64,000 nt of DNA, from positions 1 to 64,000 of the forward strand of contig CALQKH020000002.1 of NCBI GenBank assembly GCA_943331105.2. Direction: 5' to 3'. Origin of the DNA: Akkermansia muciniphila. GTDB lineage: Bacteria > Pseudomonadota > Gammaproteobacteria > Burkholderiales > Burkholderiaceae_C. The notes beneath the pieces were generated by a model. The model saw nothing but the letters and a program-made list of their open reading frames with translations. It ran no database searches and had not been told where the DNA came from. Position 1 is the first letter of the stretch, and each line of letters opens with the position of its first letter. Positions 22,191-32,506 of this stretch are shown here, in pieces. The translations under genes and the position numbers were made by a program.

Positions 22191-22952
22191 ATGTCGTTGT
22201 TCAATTTGCAAGGCAAAGTGGCGGTGGTGACGGGCTCCAGTCGGGGCATTGGCCGGTCCATCGCCCACCAATTGGCCAAGGCGGGCGCCAAGGTGGTGGT
22301 GTCCAGCCGCAAGCTTGATGCTTGCGAGGTGGTGGTTCAAGAGATCCTGGCCGCGGGTGGTGAGGCCATGTCGGTTGCAGCCAGCATTTCGAACAAAGAA
22401 CAGCTGCAAAACCTCATCACCAAGACCCGTGAGACATGGGGGCCCGTGGATATTTTGGTCTGCAATGCAGCCACCAACCCTTATTACGGCCCTGCCATGG
22501 GCATGAGCGACGAGGTGTTTGACAAAGTCATGCGCAACAACGTGTTGTCGAATGCCTGGCTGTGCAATCTGGTCTACCCCGACATGAAGGCACAAAAGGA
22601 TGGCGCCATCGTGATCGTGTCGTCCATTGGCGGGCTGCACGGCTCGTCGGTGATTGGTGCTTACAACCTGTCCAAGGCTGCTGACATGCAGTTGGCTCGC
22701 AACTTGGCAGTGGAATGGGGGCCGGACAATATCCGCATCAATTGCATTGCTCCGGGATTGATCAAGACGGACTTTGCCAAGGCGCTGCACGAAGACCCGG
22801 TGCTCAGCGCCAAATACAACAACGAGACGCCCTTGCGCCGCATGGGTGAACCGGACGATATTGGCGGCATTGCGGTGTTTTTGGCGAGTGCTGCGGGACG
22901 TTACGTCACGGGGCAGACCGTGGTGGCGGATGGCGGAATGATGATTCGCTGA
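22191..22952 (+). CDS. Short-chain dehydrogenase/reductase
   Basis: This 253-residue classical SDR has cofactor motif TGSSRGIGRS, NAATNPYYG (NNAG position), catalytic Ser in VSSIGG, Tyr/Lys in YNLSKAAD, and the C-terminal ADGGMMIR. SRK after beta-2 suggests NADP(H). It lies divergent from the flavoprotein oxidase, 140 bp apart. Substrate unknown. Confidence 0.87.
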   Translation: MSLFNLQGKVAVVTGSSRGIGRSIAHQLAKAGAKVVVSSRKLDACEVVVQEILAAGGEAMSVAASISNKEQLQNLITKTRETWGPVDILVCNAATNPYYGPAMGMSDEVFDKVMRNNVLSNAWLCNLVYPDMKAQKDGAIVIVSSIGGLHGSSVIGAYNLSKAADMQLARNLAVEWGPDNIRINCIAPGLIKTDFAKALHEDPVLSAKYNNETPLRRMGEPDDIGGIAVFLASAAGRYVTGQTVVADGGMMIR

Positions 22953-23055
22953 GCACATTCGCTGAGCATTGTCGAGCTCCGCTGAGATCAGGGTGGGGCC
23001 GGATCCTCACGGTAGAACGTCACCGTCAGGTCCGACAACTCACTGCGAAAAAAAC

Positions 23056-23080
23056 AAAAAGCCCGCATCAGCGGGCTTTT
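23056..23080 (-). terminator. Terminator after sodB
   Basis: The stem AGCCCGC/GCGGGCT on the minus strand is followed by a T-rich run (complement of the A stretch 23048-23060). It lies about 20 bp past the sodB stop. Confidence 0.85.
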
Positions 23081-23100
23081 GGCATTGAGGATGGCGTCGA

Positions 23101-23682
23101 TCAGCCGAAGTTCTTCTCGGCAAACGACCAGTTCACCAGCTTGTCGAGGAAGGTCTCGACGAACTTGGGGCGCATGTTGCGGTAGTCGATGTAGTAAGCG
23201 TGTTCCCACACATCCACCGTGAGCAAGGCGGTGTCGCCTGTTGTCAGGGGCGTGCCTGCTGCGCCCATGTTGACGATGTCGACCGAGCCGTCGGCTTTCT
23301 TGACCAGCCAAGTCCAGCCGGAGCCGAAGTTGCCCACGGCGCTCTTGACAAAGGCTTCTTTGAATGCGGCATAGCTGCCAAACTTGGTGTTGATGGCTGT
23401 GGCCAATGCGCCTGTGGGCTCGCCGCCGCCATTGGGCTTCATGCAATTCCAGAAGAAGGTGTGGTTCCAGATCTGGGCGGAGTTGTTGTACACGCCGCCG
23501 CTGGATTTTTTGATGATCTCTTCGAGCGACATGCTCTCGAATTCAGTGCCTTTTTGCAGGTTGTTCAGGTTCACCACATAGGCGTTGTGGTGCTTGCCGT
23601 GGTGAAACTCTAGGGTTTCCTGGCTGTAGTGAGGGGCCAAAGCGTCGATCGCATAAGGCAGTGCGGGCAAGGTGTGTTCCAT
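23101..23682 (-). CDS. sodB: Superoxide dismutase, Fe type
   Basis: This 193-residue cytoplasmic SOD dismutates superoxide. Metal ligands are visible: His in FHHGKHH, His in IWNHTFFW, and Asp/His in [11 protein letters not shown]. The Gln in NNSAQIWNH is the residue that marks iron-type enzymes. The ATG at 23682 follows GGACCCCT; an upstream in-frame ATG adds non-family residues. xseA lies upstream on the same strand about 240 bp away with no clear genes between. Confidence 0.95.
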   Translation of the reverse strand: MEHTLPALPYAIDALAPHYSQETLEFHHGKHHNAYVVNLNNLQKGTEFESMSLEEIIKKSSGGVYNNSAQIWNHTFFWNCMKPNGGGEPTGALATAINTKFGSYAAFKEAFVKSAVGNFGSGWTWLVKKADGSVDIVNMGAAGTPLTTGDTALLTVDVWEHAYYIDYRNMRPKFVETFLDKLVNWSFAEKNFG

Positions 23683-23920
23683 GAGGGGTCCTTTTGTTGT
23701 TGCGGGTTGAAAAAATGCTAAACGCATTTTAGGGGAGCGCGATGCCCCTTACCGTATTCAGGGTCACTGAAGGGATGGTGATCTGAAAGACATGGGCTTG
23801 GCCGAGTGGGCCCCAATGACCCACAGCCATTGTGGGCCGGGGCCTGGGCACCGATTTTGGGTACTCCCTCATGAGGTGCACAGGCCTCGGCCCACGACGG
23901 CTTAACTGTTGAACGAAAAC

Positions 23921-25276
23921 TCAAGGGGTCACGGTCAGCGGCACATCCCCATCCGCCAAAGTCGCCCGAACCGCTTGGCCCGCTTGAAACTGCCCGGCAT
24001 GGGTCAAAGCCTGCCCGTTGTCGTCGCTCAGCCAAGCGTAACCCCGCTCCAGCACCCGGTGGGGGTCCACCGACGACAAACGCAAAGCGGCCCGCTCCAG
24101 ACGCTGGGCGCGTTGAGGAACCTGCTGAGCCCGGTTGAAGCCTAAACGGTCATTCAAGCGGTCCAATTGGTGCGCTTGCCCTGTCAATTGGCTTTGAACT
24201 GCACTGTTCAAACGACCGGCCAAGCGGTCCAGCCACTGGGTGTGCTGGCCCAGCAGGGCTTGTGGTCGGCTCAATCGCGTGGCGATGGCGCTCAGACGTT
24301 GACTCTGGCGCTCTTGCTGGCGCACCAAACTCAGCCCCAACCGGGCTGCCACAGCGTCCAAGCGTTGCGCTTGACGGTCTTGCTGGCGCAGCAGACCCCT
24401 GTTCAACCGGTGCTCAAGCACCGACAAGGCTTCAAGGCTCACGCTCCGATCGGTCGCAGCCATCTCGGCCGCTGCGGTTGGGGTGGGGGCGCGCACGTCG
24501 GCCACAAAGTCGGCGATGGTGAAATCGGTTTCGTGGCCCACGCCGCATATCAAGGGCACAGGGCTTTGCGCAATCACGCGGGCCAGATTTTCGTCATTGA
24601 AAGACCACAAGTCTTCCATGGAACCACCGCCACGTACCAAAAGAATGACGTCAACCGGCGGACACAGCGGGTTGTCTTCGGCCGTGAGGGCGTAAACGTT
24701 CAACAAAGCTTGCGCCAGCGTGCCCGCTGCACCAGGTCCTTGAACCCATGCTGGCGCCATCAACACCGGAATGTGCGGAACCCGTCGCTGCAAAGCGGTC
24801 ATCACATCGTGCCAAGCGGCAGCGCCCAGCGATGTCACCACCCCAATGGCACGGGGTTGGGCTGGTAAAGCCCGTTTGTGGACGGGATCAAAAAGGCCTT
24901 CGGCTTCGAGCTTGGCTTTGAGGCGCAAAAACTGCTCAAACAAAGCCCCCTGCCCGGCCCTCGCCATCGACTCGACGATCAACTGCAGGTCACCCCGGGC
25001 CTCGTAAACCCCCAATCGCCCGCGTACCTCAACCAATTCGCCGTCACGCGGGGCAAAGTCCATCAAGCTGGCAGCACGTCGGAATATGGCGCAGCGGATT
25101 TGGCCCGTGTCGTCCTTGATCGAAAAATAACAATGCCCACTGGCTGCGCGCGCAAAGCCCGAAATCTCGCCACGCACGCTGACAGGATTGAACTGACCAT
25201 CCAAAGAATCAGCAACGGCGCGGCACAGCGCAGAAACTGTCCATGCGCGCGGCGTCAAATCGTTGTTTTCGGACAT
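23921..25276 (-). CDS. xseA: Exodeoxyribonuclease VII large subunit
   Basis: XseA with XseB degrades single-stranded DNA processively. The 451-residue protein has an N-terminal OB fold (VSVRGEISGFARAASGHCYFSIKDD), the catalytic block GGGSMEDLWSFNDE, GVGHETDFTIADFVADVRAPTPTAAAE, and a long Gln/Arg-rich helical C-terminal region. The ATG at 25276 is chosen over one ten codons upstream because MSENNDLTPRAWTVSALC fits the family. Confidence 0.95.
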   Translation of the reverse strand: MSENNDLTPRAWTVSALCRAVADSLDGQFNPVSVRGEISGFARAASGHCYFSIKDDTGQIRCAIFRRAASLMDFAPRDGELVEVRGRLGVYEARGDLQLIVESMARAGQGALFEQFLRLKAKLEAEGLFDPVHKRALPAQPRAIGVVTSLGAAAWHDVMTALQRRVPHIPVLMAPAWVQGPGAAGTLAQALLNVYALTAEDNPLCPPVDVILLVRGGGSMEDLWSFNDENLARVIAQSPVPLICGVGHETDFTIADFVADVRAPTPTAAAEMAATDRSVSLEALSVLEHRLNRGLLRQQDRQAQRLDAVAARLGLSLVRQQERQSQRLSAIATRLSRPQALLGQHTQWLDRLAGRLNSAVQSQLTGQAHQLDRLNDRLGFNRAQQVPQRAQRLERAALRLSSVDPHRVLERGYAWLSDDNGQALTHAGQFQAGQAVRATLADGDVPLTVTP

Positions 25277-25694
25277 GGGATGAGGTTTGCTGGGTGTTTT
25301 CAACACATTTCAATTGAAAAATCAAGCGGCTCTTGGCAGAGTACTCCACAAGCCAAGGGCGTAGATGGGTTTGAACAGATTTTTAAAAGTTGTCTCAAAA
25401 AATTCATGCAAGTCATTGATTTAATAAATAATTTTAATTTTATCGGTTTGAATTTCACCCTCCAGCGCTGTACCTGAGTACTCAAAACTGCACACTTGAA
25501 AAAAGTTTTTCACAAAGTTATCCACAGCGGGGCGGTGTCCATCGAATCATGGGTGTTTTCATCCACGCTGCAGTCATGGGTTCACGGATAATCCAGTCCA
25601 ACATGTCCGTTACTCCTCTCGCCACTTCATCCCAGATGGATCATCTTGTCCTGAGATTTTCACACTTTGTGGATCAAAACGCGCCGGGGAGGCT
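25277..25694. other. 418-bp intergenic region with an AT-rich tract and DnaA-box-like sites
   Basis: No convincing gene lies between xseA and lpxK. The left part (25376-25445) is unusually AT-rich. To its right are a perfect DnaA box TTATCCACA (25518-25526), a looser TCATCCACG (25559-25567), and a one-mismatch box on the other strand, TGTGGATCA (25668-25676). These could regulate lpxK or xseA, or titrate DnaA. There is no dnaA, dnaN or parAB nearby. In several Comamonadaceae I recall exbB-exbD here; they are absent. Confidence 0.5.
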
Positions 25695-26687
25695 GTGTTG
25701 TTGAACTCTTGGTTGCTCCTGCACTTGCCTAAGGTGTGGCAGTCGCGCAATGGGTTTGCCCGTTTGCTCGTGCCTTTGTCGGTTTTTTACGCCGTTTTGA
25801 TTTCAATCCGTCAAGGCTTGTACCGCCGCGGCTGGTTTCAAAGTGTCCGTTTGCCGGTGCCAGTGGTGGTGGTGGGCAATGTGGTGGCCGGTGGCGCAGG
25901 AAAAACCCCTTTGACCATGGCCATGGTTCAGCACCTTTTGGCCCAAGGTTGGCACCCCGGCGTGGTATCGCGGGGCCACGGCCGACAAACGCAGGAAACG
26001 CGCGCTGTATTCCCAAACAGCACAGCCGCAGAAGTGGGCGATGAACCCCTGCTGATCCACCAAAAGACGGGCGTGCCTGTTTGGGTCGGCCCCAAGCGCG
26101 CCGATGTCGGTCTGGCTTTGCTTCAAGCACACCCGGAAACCGACATCTTGATCTGCGACGATGGTTTGCAACATTGGGCTTTGGCCCGAGACCTTGAAGT
26201 TTGTGTGATGGACGAGCGCGGGATTGGCAACGGTTGGTTGCTGCCTGCGGGCCCCTTGAGAGAGGCCTGGCCCCGAAAAGTTGACCTGTTGCTGCACACA
26301 GGCATCAACGAATTGGGGGGTGGATTTCAAGCCCAAAGACAGCTGGCGGACTGGGCGGTGGATGGCCACGGGCAACAGGTGGCGCTGGACAGCCTGAAGG
26401 GCCAAGCCGTTGATGCCTTGGCCGGATTGGCCAGACCCGAGGGGTTTTTCAATTTGCTGCGCGACAAGGGTTTGACCCTGCACCAAACCACCCCGCTGCC
26501 GGACCACTTTGACTTTGCCGCATGGTCAAAAGCCCCCTTGCAACATCCCTTGCTTTGCACCGAAAAAGACGCTGCCAAGCTTTGGCGACACCAGCCGTTG
26601 GCCTTGGCTGTCCCTTTGGAGTTGACACCAGAGCGCGCCTTTTGGTCAGCGCTTGACCAGTTGGTGGGGGCTCTTCCAAAGCGCTGA
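25695..26687 (+). CDS. lpxK: Tetraacyldisaccharide 4'-kinase
   Basis: LpxK phosphorylates the lipid A disaccharide precursor at the inner membrane. The 330-residue protein has an N-terminal membrane-associated helix ([20 protein letters not shown]), the P-loop [13 protein letters not shown], the catalytic ICDDGLQHW and [10 protein letters not shown]. No ATG fits: a GTG at 25695 and TTGs at 25698 and 25701 follow GGGGAGG. Spacing favours a TTG, so the exact start is uncertain by one or two codons. The rest of the lipid A/KDO cluster follows. Confidence 0.93.
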   Translation: MLLNSWLLLHLPKVWQSRNGFARLLVPLSVFYAVLISIRQGLYRRGWFQSVRLPVPVVVVGNVVAGGAGKTPLTMAMVQHLLAQGWHPGVVSRGHGRQTQETRAVFPNSTAAEVGDEPLLIHQKTGVPVWVGPKRADVGLALLQAHPETDILICDDGLQHWALARDLEVCVMDERGIGNGWLLPAGPLREAWPRKVDLLLHTGINELGGGFQAQRQLADWAVDGHGQQVALDSLKGQAVDALAGLARPEGFFNLLRDKGLTLHQTTPLPDHFDFAAWSKAPLQHPLLCTEKDAAKLWRHQPLALAVPLELTPERAFWSALDQLVGALPKR

Positions 26688-26710
26688 GACGCGCCCGTTA
26701 TCATTGCACC

Positions 26711-26917
26711 ATGGATATCAAATTGCTTGAATTGCTGGTTTGCCCAGTCACCAAAGGCCCGCTCAATTTTGACCTCGAGCGTCAGGAATTGCTTTCGCGC
26801 AGTGCCCGCTTGGCCTATCCGGTTCGTCAAGGCATACCGATCTTGCTCGAAAACGAAGCGCGCACTTTGAGCGACGAAGAAATCGACAAATTGGCCGCCC
26901 TGCGCCCACCGCTTTGA
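26711..26917 (+). CDS. Trm112 family (DUF343/YcaR-like) protein
   Basis: This 68-residue protein starts [20 protein letters not shown] and ends with the [18 protein letters not shown] and DEEIDKL segment typical of YcaR/Trm112. Only the first zinc-site Cys is present, as in many bacterial members. Its place between lpxK and kdsB is strongly conserved in proteobacteria. Function in bacteria remains unclear. Confidence 0.92.
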   Translation: MDIKLLELLVCPVTKGPLNFDLERQELLSRSARLAYPVRQGIPILLENEARTLSDEEIDKLAALRPPL

Positions 26918-26926
26918 GGCATCAGC

Positions 26927-27703
26927 ATGCAAAAAAGCCCAACAACGTCGCCCTTCACAGTGGTGATTCCGGCTCGCATGGCTTCGAGTCGCCTGCCCAA
27001 CAAACCGTTGGCCGACATTGCGGGCTTGCCCATGGTGGTTCGGGTCGCGCAACGCGCTGCCCAATCACAAGCCAAACAAGTGGTGGTGGCTGCTGACGAT
27101 GCACGCATCGTGCAGGCCTGCCAGTTGCACGGGGTGACTGCTTTGTTGACACGCCAAGACCACTTGAGCGGCAGCGACCGATTGGCCGAGGCCTGTCAAC
27201 TGCTGGGGCTGGGTTCAGACGATGTGGTGGTCAATGTGCAAGGCGATGAACCATTGATCCGCCCAGAACTGATCGACGAAGTCGCCTTTTTGCTGACGCA
27301 ACGCCCTGAGGCAAGCATGAGCACAGCGGCTCACACCATCGGTTCGCTGCAAGAATTCATGAACCCGAATGTGGTCAAGTTGGTGATGGACGCCCGCCAG
27401 ATGGCGCTTTATTTCAGCCGAGCACCGATTCCCTGGTGGCGAGATGGCAGCTCCGACGGTTCAATGCAAACTTTGCCCCACCCTGCCCCTTTGAGGCACA
27501 TCGGGATCTACGCTTATCGGTCAGGCTTTTTGTCACTTTTCCCAAATTTGCTGCCTGCACCCTTGGAAACCATGGAGTCCCTGGAACAGCTCCGCGCTCT
27601 GTGGCACGGCCACGGCATTGCGGTTCATTTGACCGATCAAGCCCCCGGCCCCGGTGTCGATACGCCAGAAGATCTCGAGCGCGTCAGGCAACTGCTGAGC
27701 TGA
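26927..27703 (+). CDS. kdsB: 3-deoxy-manno-octulosonate cytidylyltransferase
   Basis: KdsB activates KDO with CTP to CMP-KDO for LPS assembly, using CTP made by PyrG and KDO derived from the KdsA product. The 258-residue protein has the nucleotidyltransferase signature [17 protein letters not shown], the metal-binding [10 protein letters not shown] and the C-terminal [10 protein letters not shown]. It starts 10 bp after the Trm112 gene. Confidence 0.96.
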   Translation: MQKSPTTSPFTVVIPARMASSRLPNKPLADIAGLPMVVRVAQRAAQSQAKQVVVAADDARIVQACQLHGVTALLTRQDHLSGSDRLAEACQLLGLGSDDVVVNVQGDEPLIRPELIDEVAFLLTQRPEASMSTAAHTIGSLQEFMNPNVVKLVMDARQMALYFSRAPIPWWRDGSSDGSMQTLPHPAPLRHIGIYAYRSGFLSLFPNLLPAPLETMESLEQLRALWHGHGIAVHLTDQAPGPGVDTPEDLERVRQLLS

Positions 27704-27747
27704 TGGGCGGGTGTTTTTGCAAGCCCAGAACCCGAAGCGGCTCGTAA

Positions 27748-28500
<753 letters not shown>

Positions 28501-28552
28501 ACCGACTTGCACGATATGCGATATGCGGCAACTGCCGCAGCACCCTGTCTTC

Positions 28553-28581
28553 AAAGCCCCGTTCAGGGGCTTTGGTGTTTT
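28553..28581 (+). terminator. Terminator after adk
   Basis: The stem AAAGCCCC / GGGGCTTT has a GTTCA loop and is followed by GGTGTTTTG. Confidence 0.8.
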
Positions 28582-28642
28582 GTGCCGCCTGTCGACTCTC
28601 AATGGAAATTTTTTGTTGAAAGTGCTTGCATTCATCAAAAAG

Positions 28643-28677
28643 CTGGTTAAAAATACAGTCACTGGATGAAAAAACAG
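28643..28677 (+). promoter_or_regulatory. Two tandem LexA (SOS) boxes upstream of lexA
   Basis: Two CTG-N10-CAG sites, 28643-28658 (CTGGTTAAAAATACAG) and 28662-28677 (CTGGATGAAAAAACAG), are separated by 3 bp. They end 17 bp before the lexA ATG. This double-operator arrangement implies cooperative autorepression. Confidence 0.9.
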
Positions 28678-28694
28678 CTATTCAAGGAAACACC

Positions 28695-29366
28695 ATGACT
28701 GACAGCCCCAAACTGACCGCACGGCAACAAGAAATACTGGAACTCATCCAGAACACCATTGCCAATACCGGCGCACCTCCTACGCGTGCGGAAATCTCCA
28801 ACATTCTGGGTTTCAAGTCAGCCAATGCAGCCGAAGAACACCTCAAGGCCTTGGCCAGAAAAGGTGCGATTGAACTGGTCAGCGGCACTTCTCGCGGTAT
28901 TCGTCTCAAAGGCAGCAACCGCAGCAGTCAACGGGCCAACAGCGACCTTTTCAGCCTGAGTTTGCCCGGGTTGGGCCAACTTTGTCTGCCTTTGGTGGGC
29001 CGGGTTGCAGCGGGTTCGCCCATCTTGGCCCAAGAGCACGTTGACCGTTCTTACCAAATCGAGAGCAGCTTGTTTTCGACCCAACCCGACTACCTGCTTC
29101 GAGTACGCGGCATGTCCATGCGCGATGCCGGCATCATGGACGGTGATCTTTTGGCGGTCAAATCCACCAAAGAAGTTCGCAGCGGTCAAATTGTGGTTGC
29201 CCGGTTGGGCGATGAAGTCACCGTCAAACGCCTCAACAAAACCGCCAGTGGCATTGAGCTTCTCCCTGAAAACCCCGACTACCCCACGATCCATGTTCAC
29301 CCGGGTGAACCCTTTGACATCGAGGGCTTGGCAGTGGGCTTGATCCGGAACAGCGCCTTGATGTAA
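28695..29366 (+). CDS. lexA: LexA SOS repressor
   Basis: LexA represses DNA-damage genes and self-cleaves when RecA filaments form. The 223-residue protein has an N-terminal winged helix ([13 protein letters not shown]), the scissile Ala-Gly in RVAAGSPI, and the catalytic Ser ([10 protein letters not shown]) and Lys (DEVTVKRL). The ATG at 28695 follows AAGGAAA. Two self-binding sites lie just upstream. Confidence 0.97.
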   Translation: MTDSPKLTARQQEILELIQNTIANTGAPPTRAEISNILGFKSANAAEEHLKALARKGAIELVSGTSRGIRLKGSNRSSQRANSDLFSLSLPGLGQLCLPLVGRVAAGSPILAQEHVDRSYQIESSLFSTQPDYLLRVRGMSMRDAGIMDGDLLAVKSTKEVRSGQIVVARLGDEVTVKRLNKTASGIELLPENPDYPTIHVHPGEPFDIEGLAVGLIRNSALM

Positions 29367-29476
29367 AGATTTTGTCTTGCGTACAGGTGGCGGGCGCTGT
29401 TGATCAGCCCTGAACGCGAAGACTCTCTTGTGAAATCCTGTCTGTGTCCAACCTCCATGCTTTTGAAAGGTTTCAC

Positions 29477-29794
29477 ATGGGAATCGCTCTGCTTGCTCTT
29501 TCTGGTTTTTTCAAGGCTTTCTCTGGTTTTAAGCACCCAAAATCGTCACCCAAGCCCCGGTCATCGGGGCGTCTTCACCCCAGTTGGGCCACGAGAACAG
29601 CCAGTTGCCCCACATCAGTCACCCAAGTCACGCCATCTGTGCCCAAAACCCCATGCCTCAAGGTATTGAGGGTCCGTGAATCCGGTGATGGACCACAAAC
29701 CTCAGGGCGAATGGTGATCTCTGGCCGCATGGCCGACGTCTGCGCCGAACTGGATCGGCTGGCAGCACTCGAAATGCGTCAATTAAGCCATTGA
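29477..29794 (+). CDS. Small protein downstream of lexA, function unknown
   Basis: This predicted ~105-residue protein starts at an ATG behind AAAGG, six bases away; a GTG at 29444 would extend it. The N-terminus is hydrophobic (MGIALLALSGFFKAF). The middle is Ser/Pro-rich and low in structure. The end GRMVISGRMADVCAELDRLA looks conserved and helical, and I recall similar tails in Comamonadaceae hypothetical proteins. It sits where some genomes place the SOS division inhibitor sulA, but no SulA features or LexA box are visible. Confidence 0.55.
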   Translation: MGIALLALSGFFKAFSGFKHPKSSPKPRSSGRLHPSWATRTASCPTSVTQVTPSVPKTPCLKVLRVRESGDGPQTSGRMVISGRMADVCAELDRLAALEMRQLSH

Positions 29795-29797
29795 TTC

Positions 29798-29826
29798 ACA
29801 AGACAATGGCAGCGCCATTGTCTTGT
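29798..29826. repeat. 13-bp perfect inverted repeat with AGC loop
   Basis: ACAAGACAATGGC and its exact complement flank AGC, giving a very stable hairpin with no following T run. A 12-bp direct repeat TTGATTCACAAG occurs at 29791-29802 and again at 29842-29853, abutting the next gene's start. This could be an operator or mRNA structure controlling the dehydrogenase gene. Confidence 0.7.
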
Positions 29827-29859
29827 CAGCCGTTCAAATCCCTTGATTCACAAGGCACA

Positions 29860-30876
29860 ATGTCGGGCATGAACATTGTGATCCTTGACGACTACCAAGA
29901 TGTCGTCCGCAAACTTGAGTGCGCCTCCAAACTCGAGAACTATTCCGCCAAGGTCTACACCAACACGATCAAGGGCATCGGACAACTGTCTGTCAGGCTA
30001 AAAGACGCTGATGTGATTGTTCTGATTCGCGAGCGAACCGCTCTGAACAAGGCCTTGATCGAGAAGTTGCCCCGCCTCAAATTGATTGCACAGACGGGTC
30101 GTGTGGGTGGTCACATTGACTTGGCCGCCTGTACCGAGCGGGGCGTGGCCGTGGCAGAGGGCGTTGGCTCACCCGTTGCACCGGCTGAGTTGACATGGGC
30201 TTTGATCATGGCTGCTGCCCGCAGGCTGCCTCAGTACATCAGCAACCTGAAACATGGCGCTTGGCAACAATCAGGTCTTAAGTCCAGCGCCATGCCGACC
30301 AACTTTGGCATGGGTACAGTTTTGAAAGGCAAAACACTGGGCATCTGGGGTTACGGAAAAATTGGCCAAATGGTGGCCGGCTATGGACGTGCTTTCGGCA
30401 TGAATGTCCAAGTCTGGGGCAGTGATGAATCTCGAATTCGCGCCGTCAAAGACGGTTTGACCGCTGCCAGCAGCAGAGAATCATTTTTTGAAAGTGCAGA
30501 TGTTTTGTCCCTTCACTTGCGCTTGAACGAGGTGACCACAGGCATCGTGACTGCCGAGGACTTGGGCCGAATGAAACCCACGGCGCTCTTGGTTAACACC
30601 TCACGCGCTGAACTGATTGAACCCCATGCACTGATTGGTGGCTTGAACCGCGGTCGTCCTGGCTTGGCAGCGATCGATGTTTTTGAGTCAGAACCTATTT
30701 TGCAGGGATCGGCCCTTCTCAGGCTGGAGAACTGCATCTGCACACCGCACATTGGTTACGTTGAGAAAGACAGCTATGAGCTTTACTTTGGCACGGCTTT
30801 TGACAATGTCGTGAACTACATCAAAGGCACGCCCACCAACATTGTCAACCCGGGTGCTTTGCAAGTTCGTCGCTGA
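29860..30876 (+). CDS. D-2-hydroxyacid dehydrogenase family protein
   Basis: This ~338-residue NAD-dependent dehydrogenase has the Rossmann motif GKTLGIWGYGKIGQMVAGYG, substrate/cofactor segments LIAQTGRVGGHIDL and VNTSRAELIEPHAL, and the C-terminal CTPHIGYVEKD with the catalytic His. It resembles the phosphoglycerate dehydrogenase/glyoxylate reductase superfamily. Substrate unknown. ATGs at 29860 and 29869 are both possible; AAGG five bases upstream favours 29860. Confidence 0.85.
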   Translation: MSGMNIVILDDYQDVVRKLECASKLENYSAKVYTNTIKGIGQLSVRLKDADVIVLIRERTALNKALIEKLPRLKLIAQTGRVGGHIDLAACTERGVAVAEGVGSPVAPAELTWALIMAAARRLPQYISNLKHGAWQQSGLKSSAMPTNFGMGTVLKGKTLGIWGYGKIGQMVAGYGRAFGMNVQVWGSDESRIRAVKDGLTAASSRESFFESADVLSLHLRLNEVTTGIVTAEDLGRMKPTALLVNTSRAELIEPHALIGGLNRGRPGLAAIDVFESEPILQGSALLRLENCICTPHIGYVEKDSYELYFGTAFDNVVNYIKGTPTNIVNPGALQVRR

Positions 30877-30985
30877 AAGCGGCTTCATAATTGGCTGTTA
30901 TTGAATTTTTGACTGATTCTTCAGCCTGTCCACCCCCAGTACACAAGAACGACCCAGATCAGGGCTCTCGGCCCTGCTACACAAA

Positions 30986-32506
30986 ATGACCGTTTCATTT
31001 CAAAAAGTCGCCGTGATCGGCGCAGGGGCCATGGGCCGGGGCATTGCCCAAATTGCAGCACAAGCGGGTAGCTTGGTTTGGCTGTACGACACCCAACCCG
31101 AAGCGATTGCCAAAGCCCGCGACGCAGTTTTTCTGCAGTGGGACAAGCTGCAAGAAAAGGGGCGTCTGTCGGCCGAAGCCGTGGCGGGCCACAAAAGCCG
31201 TCTCTTGGGTGCCAGCAGCTTGCAAGATTTGGCCGAATGTGACTTGGTGGTCGAAGCCATTGTCGAAAAGCTTGAGATCAAGAAAAGTCTGTTCACCGAT
31301 CTGGAAAAAGTGCTGACGCCCGCGGCAGTCTTGGTGACGAACACTTCATCGCTGTCGGTCACAGCCATTGCTGCGGCTTTGCAACGCCCAGCACAATTTG
31401 CGGGTTACCACTTCTTCAATCCCGTGCCGCTCATGAAAGTGGTTGAGGTGATTGCAGGCCTCAAAACCGATCCGGCTGTGTGCGAGCGCCTGACCGAGTT
31501 TGCCCGCCAAATGGGCCACACGCCCGTGCAGGCTCAAGATACTCCCGGCTTCATCGTCAACCACGCAGGCAGAGGTTACGGCACTGAGGCGCTTCGCATT
31601 GTCAGCGAAGGTGTGGCCGATTTCGCCACCATCGACCGCATCTTGCGCGACCAGGTGGGGTTCAAACTCGGCCCCTTCGAACTGTTTGATTTGACGGCGC
31701 TAGATGTCTCGCACCATGTGATTGAAGCGATCTATCACCAGTATTACGAAGAACCTCGCTACCGCCCCAATGTCATCACCGCCCAACGCTTGGCCGGTGG
31801 CGTGGTCGGTAAAAAAGTGGGCGAAGGCTTTTACAAATACGTGGATGGTGCCGCGCAAGTGCCCGCCGAACCACCGGTGCCTGTGATAGAGGATATGCCT
31901 CCGGTCTGGGTCTCTCCCCGTGCTGCACGCCGCATGGAATTGCTGCAGATCTTGAAAAACCTCGGCGCAAAAATCGAAACCGGTGCCTCGCCCTCCCCAG
32001 AGGCCCTCACGATCGTCGCACCTTTGGGCTTTGACATCACCACCGTGGCCGTGGTGGAGCGCCTGGATCCGGCCCGCACCGTGGGCATTGACATGTTGTT
32101 TGACGATGGCGCGACCAAGCGCCGCGTGCTGGCCACCAACCCCGCTACCCGTGCCGATATGCGCGACGCCGCCCATGCTTTGTTCGCTCGCGACGGCAAA
32201 GCGGTCTCCGTGATCCGCGACAGCGGTGGCTTTGTGACTCAGCGCGTTGTGGCAACCATTGTCAACATCGCGTCCGACATCTGTCAGCAACGCATCTGCA
32301 GCCCGCAAGACTTGGAAACCGCCGTCACGCTGGGCCTGGCTTACCCCATGGGTCCACTGGCCATGGGCAACCGCTTGGGGCCTGACAGCATCCTTGAAGT
32401 CTTGTTCAACCTCCAAACTGTTTATGGAGACCCACGCTATCGCCCCAGCCCTTGGTTGCGCCGCCGTGGGGCGATTGGGCTGTCCTTAATGCACACAGAA
32501 GACTGA
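30986..32506 (+). CDS. 3-hydroxyacyl-CoA dehydrogenase (PaaH-like)
   Basis: This 506-residue protein oxidises (S)-3-hydroxyacyl-CoA with NAD. The N-terminal cofactor domain starts VAVIGAGAMGRGIAQIAAQAG; the catalytic domain has HFFNPVPLMKVVEV and DTPGFIVNHAGRGY. A second 3HCDH C-terminal domain (SGGFVTQRVVATIVN) makes it the long PaaH/PaaC type seen in phenylacetate and aromatic-CoA routes. It is followed by a PaaG-like gene. Its stop lies within the tandem repeat below. Confidence 0.88.
   Translation: MTVSFQKVAVIGAGAMGRGIAQIAAQAGSLVWLYDTQPEAIAKARDAVFLQWDKLQEKGRLSAEAVAGHKSRLLGASSLQDLAECDLVVEAIVEKLEIKKSLFTDLEKVLTPAAVLVTNTSSLSVTAIAAALQRPAQFAGYHFFNPVPLMKVVEVIAGLKTDPAVCERLTEFARQMGHTPVQAQDTPGFIVNHAGRGYGTEALRIVSEGVADFATIDRILRDQVGFKLGPFELFDLTALDVSHHVIEAIYHQYYEEPRYRPNVITAQRLAGGVVGKKVGEGFYKYVDGAAQVPAEPPVPVIEDMPPVWVSPRAARRMELLQILKNLGAKIETGASPSPEALTIVAPLGFDITTVAVVERLDPARTVGIDMLFDDGATKRRVLATNPATRADMRDAAHALFARDGKAVSVIRDSGGFVTQRVVATIVNIASDICQQRICSPQDLETAVTLGLAYPMGPLAMGNRLGPDSILEVLFNLQTVYGDPRYRPSPWLRRRGAIGLSLMHTED

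Noticed and set aside
23683..23920. Possible small gene between sodB and xseA
   Set aside because: The only frame is short, with biased composition and no start signal. Nothing recognisable on either strand.
25277..25694. Chromosomal replication origin
   Set aside because: Only one perfect DnaA box and two weaker ones are present, with no dnaA, dnaN, gidA or parAB nearby. Reported only as a DnaA-site cluster.
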